From Christensenella sp. UBA4636 (GTDB taxonomy: Bacteria > Bacillota > Clostridia > Christensenellales > Borkfalkiaceae), in NCBI GenBank assembly GCA_002405915.1, contig DHMS01000034.1, positions 1-38,360 on the forward strand: DNA of 38,360 nucleotides. The letters are read 5' to 3'. The notes beneath the pieces were generated by a model. It saw nothing but the letters and a program-made list of their open reading frames with translations. It did no database searches and was not told the DNA's origin. The position numbers were made by a program, and so were the translations under genes. Of this stretch, positions 13,535 to 22,324 are shown piece after piece. Position 1 is the first letter of the stretch; every line of letters starts with the position of its first letter.

Positions 13535-15544
13535 ATGGAACTGACGACTATAAAAGGCGTGTCGGACAAAAGAGAAACCGACCTTAATAGCGCGGGCGTG
13601 TACTCGGTTGAGGACCTTGTGAAAGATTTTCCTCGGTCTTATCTCGATATGCGCAAAGTCGTTAGTTTGTCGGAAGCGGTCAACAACGACTTCGTGCTTA
13701 CGAAAGGAACCGTCGTAGGAATTTCGCCGTACATGCCGCGCAGAGGAAAGTTCTCGGTTTTTAAGGTGTTTTGCGAACAGAACGGCGAGCCGTTCACGGT
13801 AGTGTGGTTTAATCAACCGTATATCCGCGGCAAGATAAAGGAGGGCGAAACGTATCTTTTTTACGGCAGACTTAAAAACCGCTACGCGCTTTCGCTTATC
13901 AACCCGACGTTCGAACCGCTCGACGAAAACACAAAATTAAAAGGAATTGTTCCCGTTTATTCGGTTAAAGGCTCGGTAACGCAAAAAATAATGCGTAATA
14001 TCGTTTGCGAAGCGTTGGACCGCGTGCGCGTGAAATCGGTTATTCCGTATAAGCTCGAACAAAAATTTTGCTTAGGGGATTTGGAAGAAGCGTACCGCGC
14101 GGTGCATAACCCGGCTTCGTTCGACGAGATGTTTGCCGCCGCCGACAGAATTGCCGCGGAAGAGTATTTTTTGATAATTTCCGCGTTCAAGATTGTGAAA
14201 GGCGATAGAAAGGAAGTGCGCAGAAACGTTTATACGGCGACTTCGGCGGACGTAAAAAGCTTTACTTCCCGCTTTCCGTTCGACTTTACGGACGGACAGA
14301 AAAAAGCCGTGAACGATATTTTCACCGACTTAAAGTCGCCCTTTATTATGAACAGACTTTTGCAAGGCGACGTCGGCTCGGGCAAAACGGCGGTCAGTTT
14401 GACGGCGATTTTTATAGCGGTTAAAAGCGGCAGACAAGCCGTAATGCTTGCGCCGACGGAAGTTTTGGCTAAGCAAAATTTTGCGATAATTTCTAAATTT
14501 TTGCCCGAATATAAGGTTGCTTTTTTAAGCGGAAGCACGCCCGTAAAAGAAAAAGCCGCATTAAAGGCGATGATAAAAAGCGGGCAAGTCGATATCGTAG
14601 TAGGCACGCACGCCGTTTTACAAGACGACGTGGAGTTTAAAAGACTTTCTTTATGTGTGTGCGACGAGCAGCAACGTTTCGGCGTGGCGCAAAGAAGCGC
14701 GCTTATCGCTAAAGGCGACAGCCCGGACGTTCTCATTATGAGCGCGACCCCTATTCCGCGCACGCTCTCGCTCGTGTTTTACGGCGACCTCGACATAACG
14801 ACCATTTTGGACAAGCCCGTTTCGCGCAAGGAAATTCAAACGGGGATTGTTTCTAAGGCTAAATATCAAAAAATGCTCGAATTCGTGCAAGAAGAGATAA
14901 AAAACGGCAGACAAGCGTATTTCGTTTGCCCCAAAATAGACGGCGACGACGAAGGCTCCGTGTTGAGCGTTACCGAAATTTTCGACGAGCTTTCAAAGGC
15001 TATGCCGGAAGTAAAATTAGGGCTTCTGCACGGCAGAATGAAGGACGCGCAAAAGACTGCCGTTATGACCGATTTTAAGGAAAAACGGCTGGACGGGATT
15101 GTGTCGACGACCGTTATCGAAGTAGGCATAGACGTGCCGAACGCCACCGTAATGGTGATTTACGGCGCGGACAGATTCGGGCTTTCTCAATTGCACCAGC
15201 TGCGCGGGCGGGTTGGGAGAAGCAGTTTGAAAAGCTATTGCTTTTTGCTGAGCGACACCGACAACGAAAAATCGATTGAAAGGCTAAAAACGTTGAAAGA
15301 CAATTCCGACGGGTTCAAGATTGCCGAAAGCGACTTTCAGGAGCGCGGAGGCGGCGATTTTATAGGGGTAAGACAGAGCGGAAAGTTTATGCGCGACCTC
15401 GGTAATTTGAAGTATTCTTCCGCGGCGATTTTCCTTGCCAAAAAGGTTGCCGACGAGGCGTTTTTGTCGGGCGAGGATATAGAAACGGTTAAAAAAGTCG
15501 CTATGGAACGGTACGAAAGCTTGAAAGACGTGGCTATGAATTAA
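13535..15544 (+). CDS. recG: ATP-dependent DNA helicase RecG
   Basis: Branch-migration helicase that remodels stalled replication forks and Holliday junctions. The N-terminal wedge/OB domain (~55-130) precedes the helicase core. Walker A is GDVGSGKT (278-285), motif II DEQQRFGV (377-384), motif III SATPIPRT. Motifs V/VI (VIEVGIDVPNATVMV, QLHQLRGRVGRS) are intact. Gln380 replaces the His found in the usual DEQH box. Length of 669 aa is slightly short but complete. AGGTG (13526-13530) lies before the ATG. It follows fakA as in Bacillus, but a terminator lies between them, so recG probably has a weak promoter of its own or relies on readthrough. Confidence 0.97.
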   Translation: MELTTIKGVSDKRETDLNSAGVYSVEDLVKDFPRSYLDMRKVVSLSEAVNNDFVLTKGTVVGISPYMPRRGKFSVFKVFCEQNGEPFTVVWFNQPYIRGKIKEGETYLFYGRLKNRYALSLINPTFEPLDENTKLKGIVPVYSVKGSVTQKIMRNIVCEALDRVRVKSVIPYKLEQKFCLGDLEEAYRAVHNPASFDEMFAAADRIAAEEYFLIISAFKIVKGDRKEVRRNVYTATSADVKSFTSRFPFDFTDGQKKAVNDIFTDLKSPFIMNRLLQGDVGSGKTAVSLTAIFIAVKSGRQAVMLAPTEVLAKQNFAIISKFLPEYKVAFLSGSTPVKEKAALKAMIKSGQVDIVVGTHAVLQDDVEFKRLSLCVCDEQQRFGVAQRSALIAKGDSPDVLIMSATPIPRTLSLVFYGDLDITTILDKPVSRKEIQTGIVSKAKYQKMLEFVQEEIKNGRQAYFVCPKIDGDDEGSVLSVTEIFDELSKAMPEVKLGLLHGRMKDAQKTAVMTDFKEKRLDGIVSTTVIEVGIDVPNATVMVIYGADRFGLSQLHQLRGRVGRSSLKSYCFLLSDTDNEKSIERLKTLKDNSDGFKIAESDFQERGGGDFIGVRQSGKFMRDLGNLKYSSAAIFLAKKVADEAFLSGEDIETVKKVAMERYESLKDVAMN

Positions 15545-15579
15545 GAGCTGTATGATTTGAAAATTCAAATGAATATAAA

Positions 15580-15629
15580 AAGACTGCTTAGTTTTTCTTT
15601 GTAAGAATGCTAAACAGTCTTGTTTTTTA
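15580..15629 (+). terminator. Terminator of recG
   Basis: AAGACTG (15580-15586) pairs with CAGTCTT (15615-15621), extended by TTAG/CTAA, then GTTTTTT. It lies between recG and the convergent rqcH. Its last bases overlap the rqcH stop region. Confidence 0.8.
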
Positions 15630-17342
15630 TCTGGTTTCGTTTTCCGAATGGGCGTTAGGGGTGACGAGCAAGGTTTTTTGCTCCGTATAATATACTTTGC
15701 CGAGCGGCGCGCCCGCGGGCTTTTTGACGAATTTTTTGAGCGTGTAGTCGACGGGGATTTTGTCGCCCGATTTTGCGTTGCTGTAATAGGCGCATATTTC
15801 CGCGGCGAAAAGCAAAACTTTATCGGGAACTTTTTCGCCTTTGGTGCGGATTATAACGTGGCTCGAATGGTAATTTTTCGTATGCAGCCACACGTCCGCG
15901 CGCTCGGCTTCCGCAACGAGCCTGTCGTTCTGAACGTTGTTTCTGCCTGCGGAAATTTCGAAGCCGCCGTAAGAAAAGCTCCTGAAAGGCGATTTCTTTT
16001 TCTTTTCGTTCTTTCTCTGCTTGGGCGCGGCGATGAGCGAGGCGGCGATTAACTCTTCCGTAACGTCGTCGAAGTCCTCGGTCGTTTCGGCTCTTTCGAC
16101 GTCGCTTAAAATGCTTTCGAAGTAGGCAATTTGTTCTTCCGTTTCCTTAATCTGCGGCTCGGTTGCTGCGACCGTCTTTTTGAGCTTTGCGTAACGCTTG
16201 AAAAGTTTTTCGGCGTTTTCCTGAGGCGTTAAGTTTTTGTTAAGTTTGATTTTTATTTCGGGGTAATCCTCTTTCGTATAGTCCTCGGCAATCAAAAACT
16301 CGTCGCCCGGTTTGATTTTATATAGGTAGGCGATTATAAGTTCACCGTTCTTTTTAAGCTCGTCCGCGTCTTTTGCGGATAAGATTTTTTCGTTAAACGT
16401 TTGCAGTTTTTTGCCTAACTTTTTTATATGCGCTTTTGTGATATCCGTCAACTTTCTCTTTTTTGCCGTAAAAGCGGCGTTCGCTTCCTTTTTTGAAAAG
16501 TAGTAATCTATGGCGGAATTTATATCGGTAAAGTACGTTTTGTTTTTACCGACAGTCGCGTAATCGAGGATAAAAAAGTCTGAATAATTTTCGTCGAAAA
16601 CTACGTTGGGTTTTGTTTTTGCGATCTCGTAAAAATTTTTATAAAACGTGATAAAATCGTCGATTTTAAAAGTTTTTACGTTACGCGTAATATTGTTTTC
16701 TTTAAAAAATCTGAAAGCTATTTCATCTGCCGTCGGCTTCGAAACACCCTTTAATTTGTTGAAGATAAAGCTTTCTAATTCGCCGTCGAAAGCGGAGTAT
16801 GCCGCGCGGATTTTTTCGGGTTCGTCTGCGTTTATCTTGTCTTGCGGCAACGGGTAAACGTACTTTGCTCCCGGAAAAATCGGGCGGGTAAGGTTGAAGT
16901 CGAAATCGGTGGTTTTCATAGCTCCGAGGATTATTCCGTTTTCGACGAGCGTGACGTTGGAGTACTTGCCCATGATTTCGACTATCGCTTGTTTTTCGCT
17001 CGGCGTGCCGAGTTCGTCCTTGCAGTCGAACGTTATAATCGTTATTCTTTCGAACGGCACGGCTTCAACCTTTTTGACGGTGGCACGCGCAAGGTGTTTT
17101 CGAAGTAACATGCAAAAGGCGGGCGCTTGAAGCGGCGCGGGCTTATTTGACGAAGTTACGCAAACTCTTGCGCCGTTCGCATTGGCGGATATTAAAAGGG
17201 TTGCGTTCCTTTTGTCCGCCGTTCTTATAGATAGCGTTACCGCGTCTTTTTCCGGTTGGTTTATTTTTTCTACCCTTGCGCCTTTAAGCGTTTCGTTCAA
17301 TTCCTTAGAGGCATGGTATATAGTGAATGCGTCCTGCGGCAT
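15627..17342 (-). CDS. rqcH: Ribosome quality control factor RqcH (NFACT family)
   Basis: NEMF/Rqc2 homologue that binds stalled 50S subunits carrying peptidyl-tRNA and directs C-terminal alanine tailing; older annotations call the family fibronectin-binding protein FbpA. The NFACT-N domain starts MPQDAFTIYHASKELNETL and includes FCMLLRKHL (76-84) and EIMGKYSNV. A long helical/coiled-coil middle (~290-430) follows, then the NFACT-R domain with ISAGRNNVQNDRL, DVWLHTKNYHSSHVII and PLGKVYYTEQKTLLV near the C-terminus. Residues E98-R99 (PFERITI) stand where Bacillus RqcH has the functionally important D97-R98. 571 aa is normal. AAGGAAG lies before the ATG. Expressed alone from the minus strand. 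Confidence 0.93.
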   Translation of the reverse strand: MPQDAFTIYHASKELNETLKGARVEKINQPEKDAVTLSIRTADKRNATLLISANANGARVCVTSSNKPAPLQAPAFCMLLRKHLARATVKKVEAVPFERITIITFDCKDELGTPSEKQAIVEIMGKYSNVTLVENGIILGAMKTTDFDFNLTRPIFPGAKYVYPLPQDKINADEPEKIRAAYSAFDGELESFIFNKLKGVSKPTADEIAFRFFKENNITRNVKTFKIDDFITFYKNFYEIAKTKPNVVFDENYSDFFILDYATVGKNKTYFTDINSAIDYYFSKKEANAAFTAKKRKLTDITKAHIKKLGKKLQTFNEKILSAKDADELKKNGELIIAYLYKIKPGDEFLIAEDYTKEDYPEIKIKLNKNLTPQENAEKLFKRYAKLKKTVAATEPQIKETEEQIAYFESILSDVERAETTEDFDDVTEELIAASLIAAPKQRKNEKKKKSPFRSFSYGGFEISAGRNNVQNDRLVAEAERADVWLHTKNYHSSHVIIRTKGEKVPDKVLLFAAEICAYYSNAKSGDKIPVDYTLKKFVKKPAGAPLGKVYYTEQKTLLVTPNAHSENETR

Positions 17343-17394
17343 AAAAACTTCCTTTTCGCTTTCTAAAAAGCGGTTTTCACAACATTTTTAAAAC

Positions 17395-17423
17395 ATTATA
17401 TCAAATAAAATGCGAAAAGTAAA
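17395..17423 (-). promoter_or_regulatory. Promoter of rqcH
   Basis: On the minus strand, TTTACT (17423-17418), 17-nt spacer, TATAAT (17400-17395) with extended TG (TGATATAAT). Confidence 0.65.
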
Positions 17424-17442
17424 TTTTTCGGGGCTAAAAAAC

Positions 17443-17471
17443 TTTACATATATCGGATATTTTGCTAAAAT
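17443..17471 (+). promoter_or_regulatory. Promoter of tig-clpP-clpX
   Basis: TTTACA (17443-17448), 17-nt spacer, TAAAAT (17466-17471). The predicted start near 17478 lies after an upstream in-frame ATG (17475), which therefore cannot be the tig start. No CIRCE or CtsR-type repeat was seen. Confidence 0.7.
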
Positions 17472-17519
17472 ACTATGGCGAATAAAAATATTGCAATAAA
17501 AAGTTTTAGGAGTATCATA

Positions 17520-18806
17520 ATGAAATACACTTATGAAGCCGCCGAAAAGAGCCAAGTTAAGCTTAACGTAACGCTTGACAAGGAAGATTGGGAAAAAGCC
17601 ATTCGCGGCGCGTATGAAAAAAACAAAGGTAAATACAATATACCGGGATTCAGAAAAGGTCACGTTCCGTTTAGCGTAATCGTCGGTCAATACGGCAAAG
17701 GGTTCTTCTATGAGGACGCTTTGAACAACGCTATCGGCGAATACTATCCGCAGATTTTAAAGACGGAAGCCAAAAACATTTACGCGGTAGGCGACCCGCA
17801 GTTTTCTCTCGAAAACATAGACGAGAACGGCGTTTCCTTTATCGCTATGATTCCCGTTATGCCCGAAGTCAAGATTGAAGCTTACAAGGGTATAAAAATC
17901 GAAAAGGTTGAGTATAATGTAACCGACGAGGACGTTGAAAAGGATATCGAAAGACTTCGCGACAGAAATTCGAGAGAAGTTAACGTTACCGACAGAGCTT
18001 GCCGAAAGGGCGATATCGTAGTTATAGATTTCTCGGGCAGTGTAGACGGCGTTAAGTTCGACGGCGGCACGGCGGAAAACTATCGTTTGGAACTCGGCTC
18101 CGGCAGCTTTATCCCCGGCTTCGAAGAACAAGTTGAAGGCATGAAAATCGACGAGGAAAAGGACATCAACGTAACCTTCCCCGAAGATTATTCCGCGCCC
18201 TTAGCCGGCAAAGCGGCTGTTTTTGCGATTAAGCTTCACGAAATCATCGTAAAAGAACTTCCCGAAGTAAACGACGAATTTATTAAAGACGCTACCGGCG
18301 AAGAAACTTTGGAGGCTTACAAAACGAAAATCCGCGAGAACATGCAGAAAGAAAACGACAAGAGAGCTTCCAACGAAACGGAAGACAAACTCCTTGCCGC
18401 GATAGCCGAAAAAACGACGGTTGAAATTCCCGAATGCATGATTGACGACGAAGTTAACAATATGGTTAACCAGCTTTCGTACAGACTTATGTACCAGGGC
18501 TTAAAGTATGAAGATTACCTTAAAGTTACGGGTCAGACCGACGAAAGCGTAAGAGCTTCCTACAAGGAACAAGCCGCCGACAGAGTTAAAAAGCAATTCA
18601 TCGTCAACAAGATAATCGAACTTGAAAAGATTACCGCTACCGACGAAGAAATCGAAGAAAAGATTGCCGAACAAGCCGCTTCCGTCAACAAAACCGCGGA
18701 AGAATACAAAAAGACTATGGACCCGCGCCAGAAAGAATATATCGCGAACGCCATAGTCGTAGACAAACTTTTCGCTTTCCTTACGACCAACAACGAGATA
18801 GCGTAA
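17520..18806 (+). CDS. tig: Trigger factor (peptidyl-prolyl isomerase chaperone)
   Basis: Ribosome-bound chaperone that shields nascent chains. The N-terminal ribosome-binding domain contains IPGFRKGHVP (41-50), the L23-docking signature. The FKBP-type isomerase domain (~157-235) contains DIVVIDFSGSVDG and ELGSGSFIPGFEEQ. A helical C-terminal domain completes the 428 aa. ATG 17520 is chosen because AGGAG (17508-17512) precedes it and MKYTYEAAEKSQVKL is a normal start; the in-frame ATG at 17475 has no SD and lies at the transcription start. First gene of tig-clpP-clpX, a common bacterial order. Confidence 0.97.
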   Translation: MKYTYEAAEKSQVKLNVTLDKEDWEKAIRGAYEKNKGKYNIPGFRKGHVPFSVIVGQYGKGFFYEDALNNAIGEYYPQILKTEAKNIYAVGDPQFSLENIDENGVSFIAMIPVMPEVKIEAYKGIKIEKVEYNVTDEDVEKDIERLRDRNSREVNVTDRACRKGDIVVIDFSGSVDGVKFDGGTAENYRLELGSGSFIPGFEEQVEGMKIDEEKDINVTFPEDYSAPLAGKAAVFAIKLHEIIVKELPEVNDEFIKDATGEETLEAYKTKIRENMQKENDKRASNETEDKLLAAIAEKTTVEIPECMIDDEVNNMVNQLSYRLMYQGLKYEDYLKVTGQTDESVRASYKEQAADRVKKQFIVNKIIELEKITATDEEIEEKIAEQAASVNKTAEEYKKTMDPRQKEYIANAIVVDKLFAFLTTNNEIA

Positions 18807-18836
18807 AAATTTAAACTAAAAATAATCATTTTCACG

Positions 18837-18863
18837 GAAGCGGCTTTATTATTAAGCCGCTTC
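18837..18863 (+). promoter_or_regulatory. Hairpin between tig and clpP
   Basis: GAAGCGGCTT (18837-18846) pairs with AAGCCGCTTC (18854-18863), a 10-bp stem. No T-tract follows (TTGGAAC). This suggests an mRNA processing or stability element, or partial terminator, that sets the tig:clpP ratio. Confidence 0.5.
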
Positions 18864-18883
18864 TTGGAACAAAGGAGTTTTAT

Positions 18884-19465
18884 ATGCCACTCATTCCTTA
18901 CGTTGTGGAAAACACGGGCAACGGCGAACGCTCGTACGATATTTATTCAAGGCTTTTAGAGGACAGAATTATATTCTTAACGGGCGAGATTAACGACGCT
19001 GTAGCCGATACCGTAATCGCTCAACTTATATACCTTGAATCTAAAGACCCCGGAAAGCCCGTCAACATGTATATCAACAGTCCGGGCGGAAGCGTTTCGG
19101 CGGGACTTGCTATTTACGACACGATGAACTATATAAGAAGCGACGTTTGCACTATCTGCATAGGTATGGCGGCGAGCATGGGCGCGTTTTTGCTTTCAAG
19201 CGGCGCGAAGGGCAAGCGTTTTGCGCTCCCGAACAGCGAAATTATGATTCACCAACCGCTCGGCGGCGCGCAAGGTCAGGCAAGCGACGTTAAAATTCAC
19301 GCGGAACATATTTTAAAAACGCGCGATAAATTGAACGCCATTCTTGCAAAGAACACGGGTAAGACCATAGAGGAGATAGAACGCGATACGGATAGAGATA
19401 ACTTCCTTTCCGCGGACGAAGCTCTCTCTTACGGGCTTATCGATAAAATTTACGTTAATAGATAA
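18884..19465 (+). CDS. clpP: ATP-dependent Clp protease proteolytic subunit
   Basis: Serine peptidase forming the 14-mer proteolytic chamber. The catalytic triad is visible: Ser98 (GMAASMGAF), His123 (MIHQPLGG) and Asp172 (DTDRDNF). The oxyanion-region NSPGGSVSAG and C-terminal ADEALSYGLIDKI fit ClpP. 193 aa is standard. A strong SD (AAAGGAG) precedes the ATG. Its ATPase partner clpX follows after 15 nt. Confidence 0.98.
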   Translation: MPLIPYVVENTGNGERSYDIYSRLLEDRIIFLTGEINDAVADTVIAQLIYLESKDPGKPVNMYINSPGGSVSAGLAIYDTMNYIRSDVCTICIGMAASMGAFLLSSGAKGKRFALPNSEIMIHQPLGGAQGQASDVKIHAEHILKTRDKLNAILAKNTGKTIEEIERDTDRDNFLSADEALSYGLIDKIYVNR

Positions 19466-19480
19466 CCTTTCGGAGGTATA

Positions 19481-20731
19481 ATGGAAGTTAATCAAGAAAA
19501 GCAGGCTTGCTGCGTGTTTTGCGGAAAAACCCGCGATAAGGTTCAAAATTTGATAGCGGGTCCGCGCGGACTTTATATCTGCGACGGGTGCATAGAATCG
19601 AGCTCTATGGCACTTGCCGAGGACAGAGTGAGAAAAGCCCCGGACGTAGTTACGCTTTTAAAGCCTCATGAAATCAAAGCCGAACTCGACAAATATATCA
19701 TCGGGCAGGACAGGGCAAAAAAAGTTCTTTCCGTTGCCGTGTACAATCACTATAAACGCGTAAACGACGCGGCTAAGCTTAAAAAAGCCAAGCTCGATAA
19801 TGACGAAACGGAAATCGACAAGAGCAACGTTTTGATGCTCGGCGCGACGGGTTGCGGTAAAACGCTTCTCGCAAGCACGCTCGCGCGTATTCTCAACGTA
19901 CCGTTCGCCGTTGCGGACGCTACCACTTTGACGGAAGCGGGTTATGTCGGCGAGGACGTGGAAAATATTCTTTTGAAGCTCATTCAGAACGCCGATTACG
20001 ACATTCAACGCGCCGAAAGGGGCATAATCTATATCGACGAAATAGATAAAATCGCGCGGAAAGGCGAAAACGTTTCCATAACGCGCGACGTTTCGGGCGA
20101 AGGCGTTCAACAAGCTCTTTTGAAGATAATCGAATCGACCGTTGCTTCCGTTCCTCCGCAGGGCGGAAGAAAGCACCCGCAACAAGAATTTTTGCGCATA
20201 GACACGACGAATATTTTGTTCATTTGCGGCGGCGCGTTCGTCGGACTCGACAAAATAATAGCTAAGCGCAAATCAAGTTCCGGCATAGGTTTCGGCGCGG
20301 AAATAGTCGATAAAACCGAGGAACACGAGGAATATTTGCAAGAAGTTCAACCGCAAGACCTTATAAAATTTGGTCTTATACCCGAATTTGTAGGGAGAAT
20401 CCCCATCACCGTTTCTTTGAATGCGCTCGACGAGGACGCGCTCGTTAAAATTATGACGGAACCGAAAAACGCGCTCGTCAAGCAGTACAAAAAGCTTATC
20501 GGAATGGATAAAGTCGAACTCGACGTTGATGATGACGCGCTCCGCGCCATCGCTAAAAAGGCGATTGAGCTTAAAACGGGCGCGAGAGGATTAAGAACAA
20601 TTTTCGAAAACTTAATGCTCGACGCTATGTACGACATTCCCGAGGACGACGATATCGAAAGAATAGTCATCGACAAGGACGTTGTAAGCGGAGCTTCCAA
20701 AGCAAAACTCATTCGCAAACAGATTGCCTAA
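19481..20731 (+). CDS. clpX: ATP-dependent Clp protease ATP-binding subunit ClpX
   Basis: AAA+ unfoldase that feeds substrates to ClpP. The N-terminal zinc-binding domain has Cys11/Cys14 and Cys34/Cys37. Walker A is GATGCGKT (121-128), pore-1 loop GYVGE, Walker B IIYIDEIDKIA. The ClpP-docking IGF loop (SSGIGFGAE) is present, as is sensor 2 (TGARGLR). Length is 416 aa. CGGAGGT precedes the ATG. Last gene of its operon, closed by a terminator at 20752-20781. Confidence 0.98.
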   Translation: MEVNQEKQACCVFCGKTRDKVQNLIAGPRGLYICDGCIESSSMALAEDRVRKAPDVVTLLKPHEIKAELDKYIIGQDRAKKVLSVAVYNHYKRVNDAAKLKKAKLDNDETEIDKSNVLMLGATGCGKTLLASTLARILNVPFAVADATTLTEAGYVGEDVENILLKLIQNADYDIQRAERGIIYIDEIDKIARKGENVSITRDVSGEGVQQALLKIIESTVASVPPQGGRKHPQQEFLRIDTTNILFICGGAFVGLDKIIAKRKSSSGIGFGAEIVDKTEEHEEYLQEVQPQDLIKFGLIPEFVGRIPITVSLNALDEDALVKIMTEPKNALVKQYKKLIGMDKVELDVDDDALRAIAKKAIELKTGARGLRTIFENLMLDAMYDIPEDDDIERIVIDKDVVSGASKAKLIRKQIA

Positions 20732-20751
20732 AACTTTTTGCGCATAATTTT

Positions 20752-20781
20752 TCCCCGAGGGGTTATCCTTGGGGATTTTTT
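20752..20781 (+). terminator. Terminator of tig-clpP-clpX
   Basis: TCCCCGAGG (20752-20760), loop GGTTAT, CCTTGGGGA (20767-20775) with one G-U pair, then TTTTTT. Confidence 0.9.
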
Positions 20782-20803
20782 GCGTTCTCTGCCTATAAAA
20801 TTC

Positions 20804-20832
20804 TTGTGTTTTTCGTTGAAAAACGCTATAAT
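20804..20832 (+). promoter_or_regulatory. Promoter of asnS operon with palindromic spacer
   Basis: TTGTGT (20804-20809), 17-nt spacer, TATAAT (20827-20832). Between the boxes lies the inverted repeat GTTTTTC-GTT-GAAAAAC (20808-20824), which could be an operator. No T-box leader is visible in the ~90-nt AT-rich 5' region. Confidence 0.7.
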
Positions 20833-20929
20833 ATATGTAACTATATATAACTATTACTATATTCTAAATTATATATAGCGATAATGCACATTTTATTTTA
20901 AGCGGCTTATGGTCGCACGAGGTATCAAA

Positions 20930-22324
20930 GTGGAAAAACGAATTACGGTAAGAAGTATTTATTCTTCGCCCGAAGCTTACGCTAATAAGAGCGTAACGAT
21001 TATGGGATGGGTAAGAACCGTCAGAGATTCCAAAGCGTTCGGCTTTATCGAACTTAACGACGGCAGCTATTTTTCAAACGTTCAGATAGTTTTCGAAAGC
21101 ACGAAAATAAATAATTATCAAGAAATAGCTTCCCAGAACGTGGGCGCGGCGTTAAAAGTTACGGGTACGCTCGTGTTGACTCCCGAGGCTCGCCAGCCGT
21201 TTGAAATCAAGGCGGAAAAAATCGAAGTCGAAGGCACTTCTACGCCCGACTATCCGCTGCAGAAAAAACGCCATAGCATGGAATATTTGCGCGAGATAGC
21301 CTATTTGCGCCCCCGCACGAATACTTTTAGCGCGGTTTTCAGAATTAGGAGCGAAGCGGCTTACGCTATTCACACCTTCTTTAACGAGCGCGGGTTCGTG
21401 TACGTTCACACGCCGCTCATCACCGGTAGCGACTGCGAAGGCGCGGGCGAAATGTTCCAGGTAACCACGCTCGACATCGCAAAACCGCCTATTAAAGACG
21501 GAAAAGTCGATTATAAGCAGGACTTTTTCGATAAAAAAGCTTCCTTAACCGTTTCGGGACAGTTGAACGCCGAAACCTTTGCGCTTGCGTTCGGCAACGT
21601 GTACACTTTCGGACCGACTTTCAGAGCCGAAAAGTCCAACACGGCGCGCCACGCGGCGGAGTTTTGGATGATTGAGCCGGAAATGGCTTTCGCCGACCTT
21701 TCGGACGATATGGACGTCGCCGAAGCTATGGTAAAGCACATTATCGACCACGTTTTAAAGACTTGCCCTAAGGAAATCGAATTTTTGAACAAGTTCGTGG
21801 ACAACGAGCTTATAGATAGGCTGCATAACGTTCTCCATAACGAATTCGTTCGTCTTTCCTACACGGAAGCGATAAAGATACTTGAACAACACAAGAGCGA
21901 ATTTGAGTATCCCGTGTTCTGGGGGTGCGATTTGCAGAGCGAACACGAGCGTTATATAACGGAAAAAGTCTTTAAAAAGCCCGTGTTTTTAACCGATTAT
22001 CCGAAGGAAATAAAGGCGTTTTACATGCGGCTTAACGATGACAACAAAACCGTTGCCGCGGCGGACCTTTTAGTTCCCGGTATAGGCGAACTTATCGGCG
22101 GAAGTCAGCGTGAAGAAAGACTTGACGTTTTAAAAGAAAAAATGAAGCAGTTTAACCTCAAAGAGGAAGATTACTGGTGGTACCTTAATTTGAGAAAGTA
22201 CGGCGGAGTGACCCATTCGGGCTACGGTTTGGGCTTTGAAAGAATGGTTATGTACCTTACCGGTATAGCGAACATTAGGGACGTTATTCCTTTCCCGAGA
22301 ACGGTTGACAATTTGGAGTATTGA
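20930..22324 (+). CDS. asnS: Asparaginyl-tRNA synthetase
   Basis: Charges tRNA-Asn with asparagine. The N-terminal OB-fold anticodon domain (VTIMGWVRTVRDSKAFGFIELNDGS) is followed by a class II catalytic core: GAGEMFQVTTLD, the TFRAEKSNTARHAAEFWMIE motif 2 region, and motif 3 GYGLGFERMVMYLTG with the AsnRS-type ending RDVIPFPRT. GTG 20930 is chosen because GAGGT (20919-20923) lies 6 nt before it; the in-frame ATG at 20909 has no SD and would add seven residues. 464 aa. The stop TGA overlaps the plsX ATG (TGATG), so the two are translationally coupled. Confidence 0.95.
   Translation: MEKRITVRSIYSSPEAYANKSVTIMGWVRTVRDSKAFGFIELNDGSYFSNVQIVFESTKINNYQEIASQNVGAALKVTGTLVLTPEARQPFEIKAEKIEVEGTSTPDYPLQKKRHSMEYLREIAYLRPRTNTFSAVFRIRSEAAYAIHTFFNERGFVYVHTPLITGSDCEGAGEMFQVTTLDIAKPPIKDGKVDYKQDFFDKKASLTVSGQLNAETFALAFGNVYTFGPTFRAEKSNTARHAAEFWMIEPEMAFADLSDDMDVAEAMVKHIIDHVLKTCPKEIEFLNKFVDNELIDRLHNVLHNEFVRLSYTEAIKILEQHKSEFEYPVFWGCDLQSEHERYITEKVFKKPVFLTDYPKEIKAFYMRLNDDNKTVAAADLLVPGIGELIGGSQREERLDVLKEKMKQFNLKEEDYWWYLNLRKYGGVTHSGYGLGFERMVMYLTGIANIRDVIPFPRTVDNLEY

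Noticed and set aside
17475..17519. Longer N-terminus for trigger factor
   Set aside because: The upstream ATG lies at the predicted transcription start and lacks an SD; the internal ATG has AGGAG and gives the normal family start.
20833..20929. T-box riboswitch upstream of asnS
   Set aside because: The leader is under 100 nt and AT-rich, with no T-box sequence, specifier loop or terminator hairpin.
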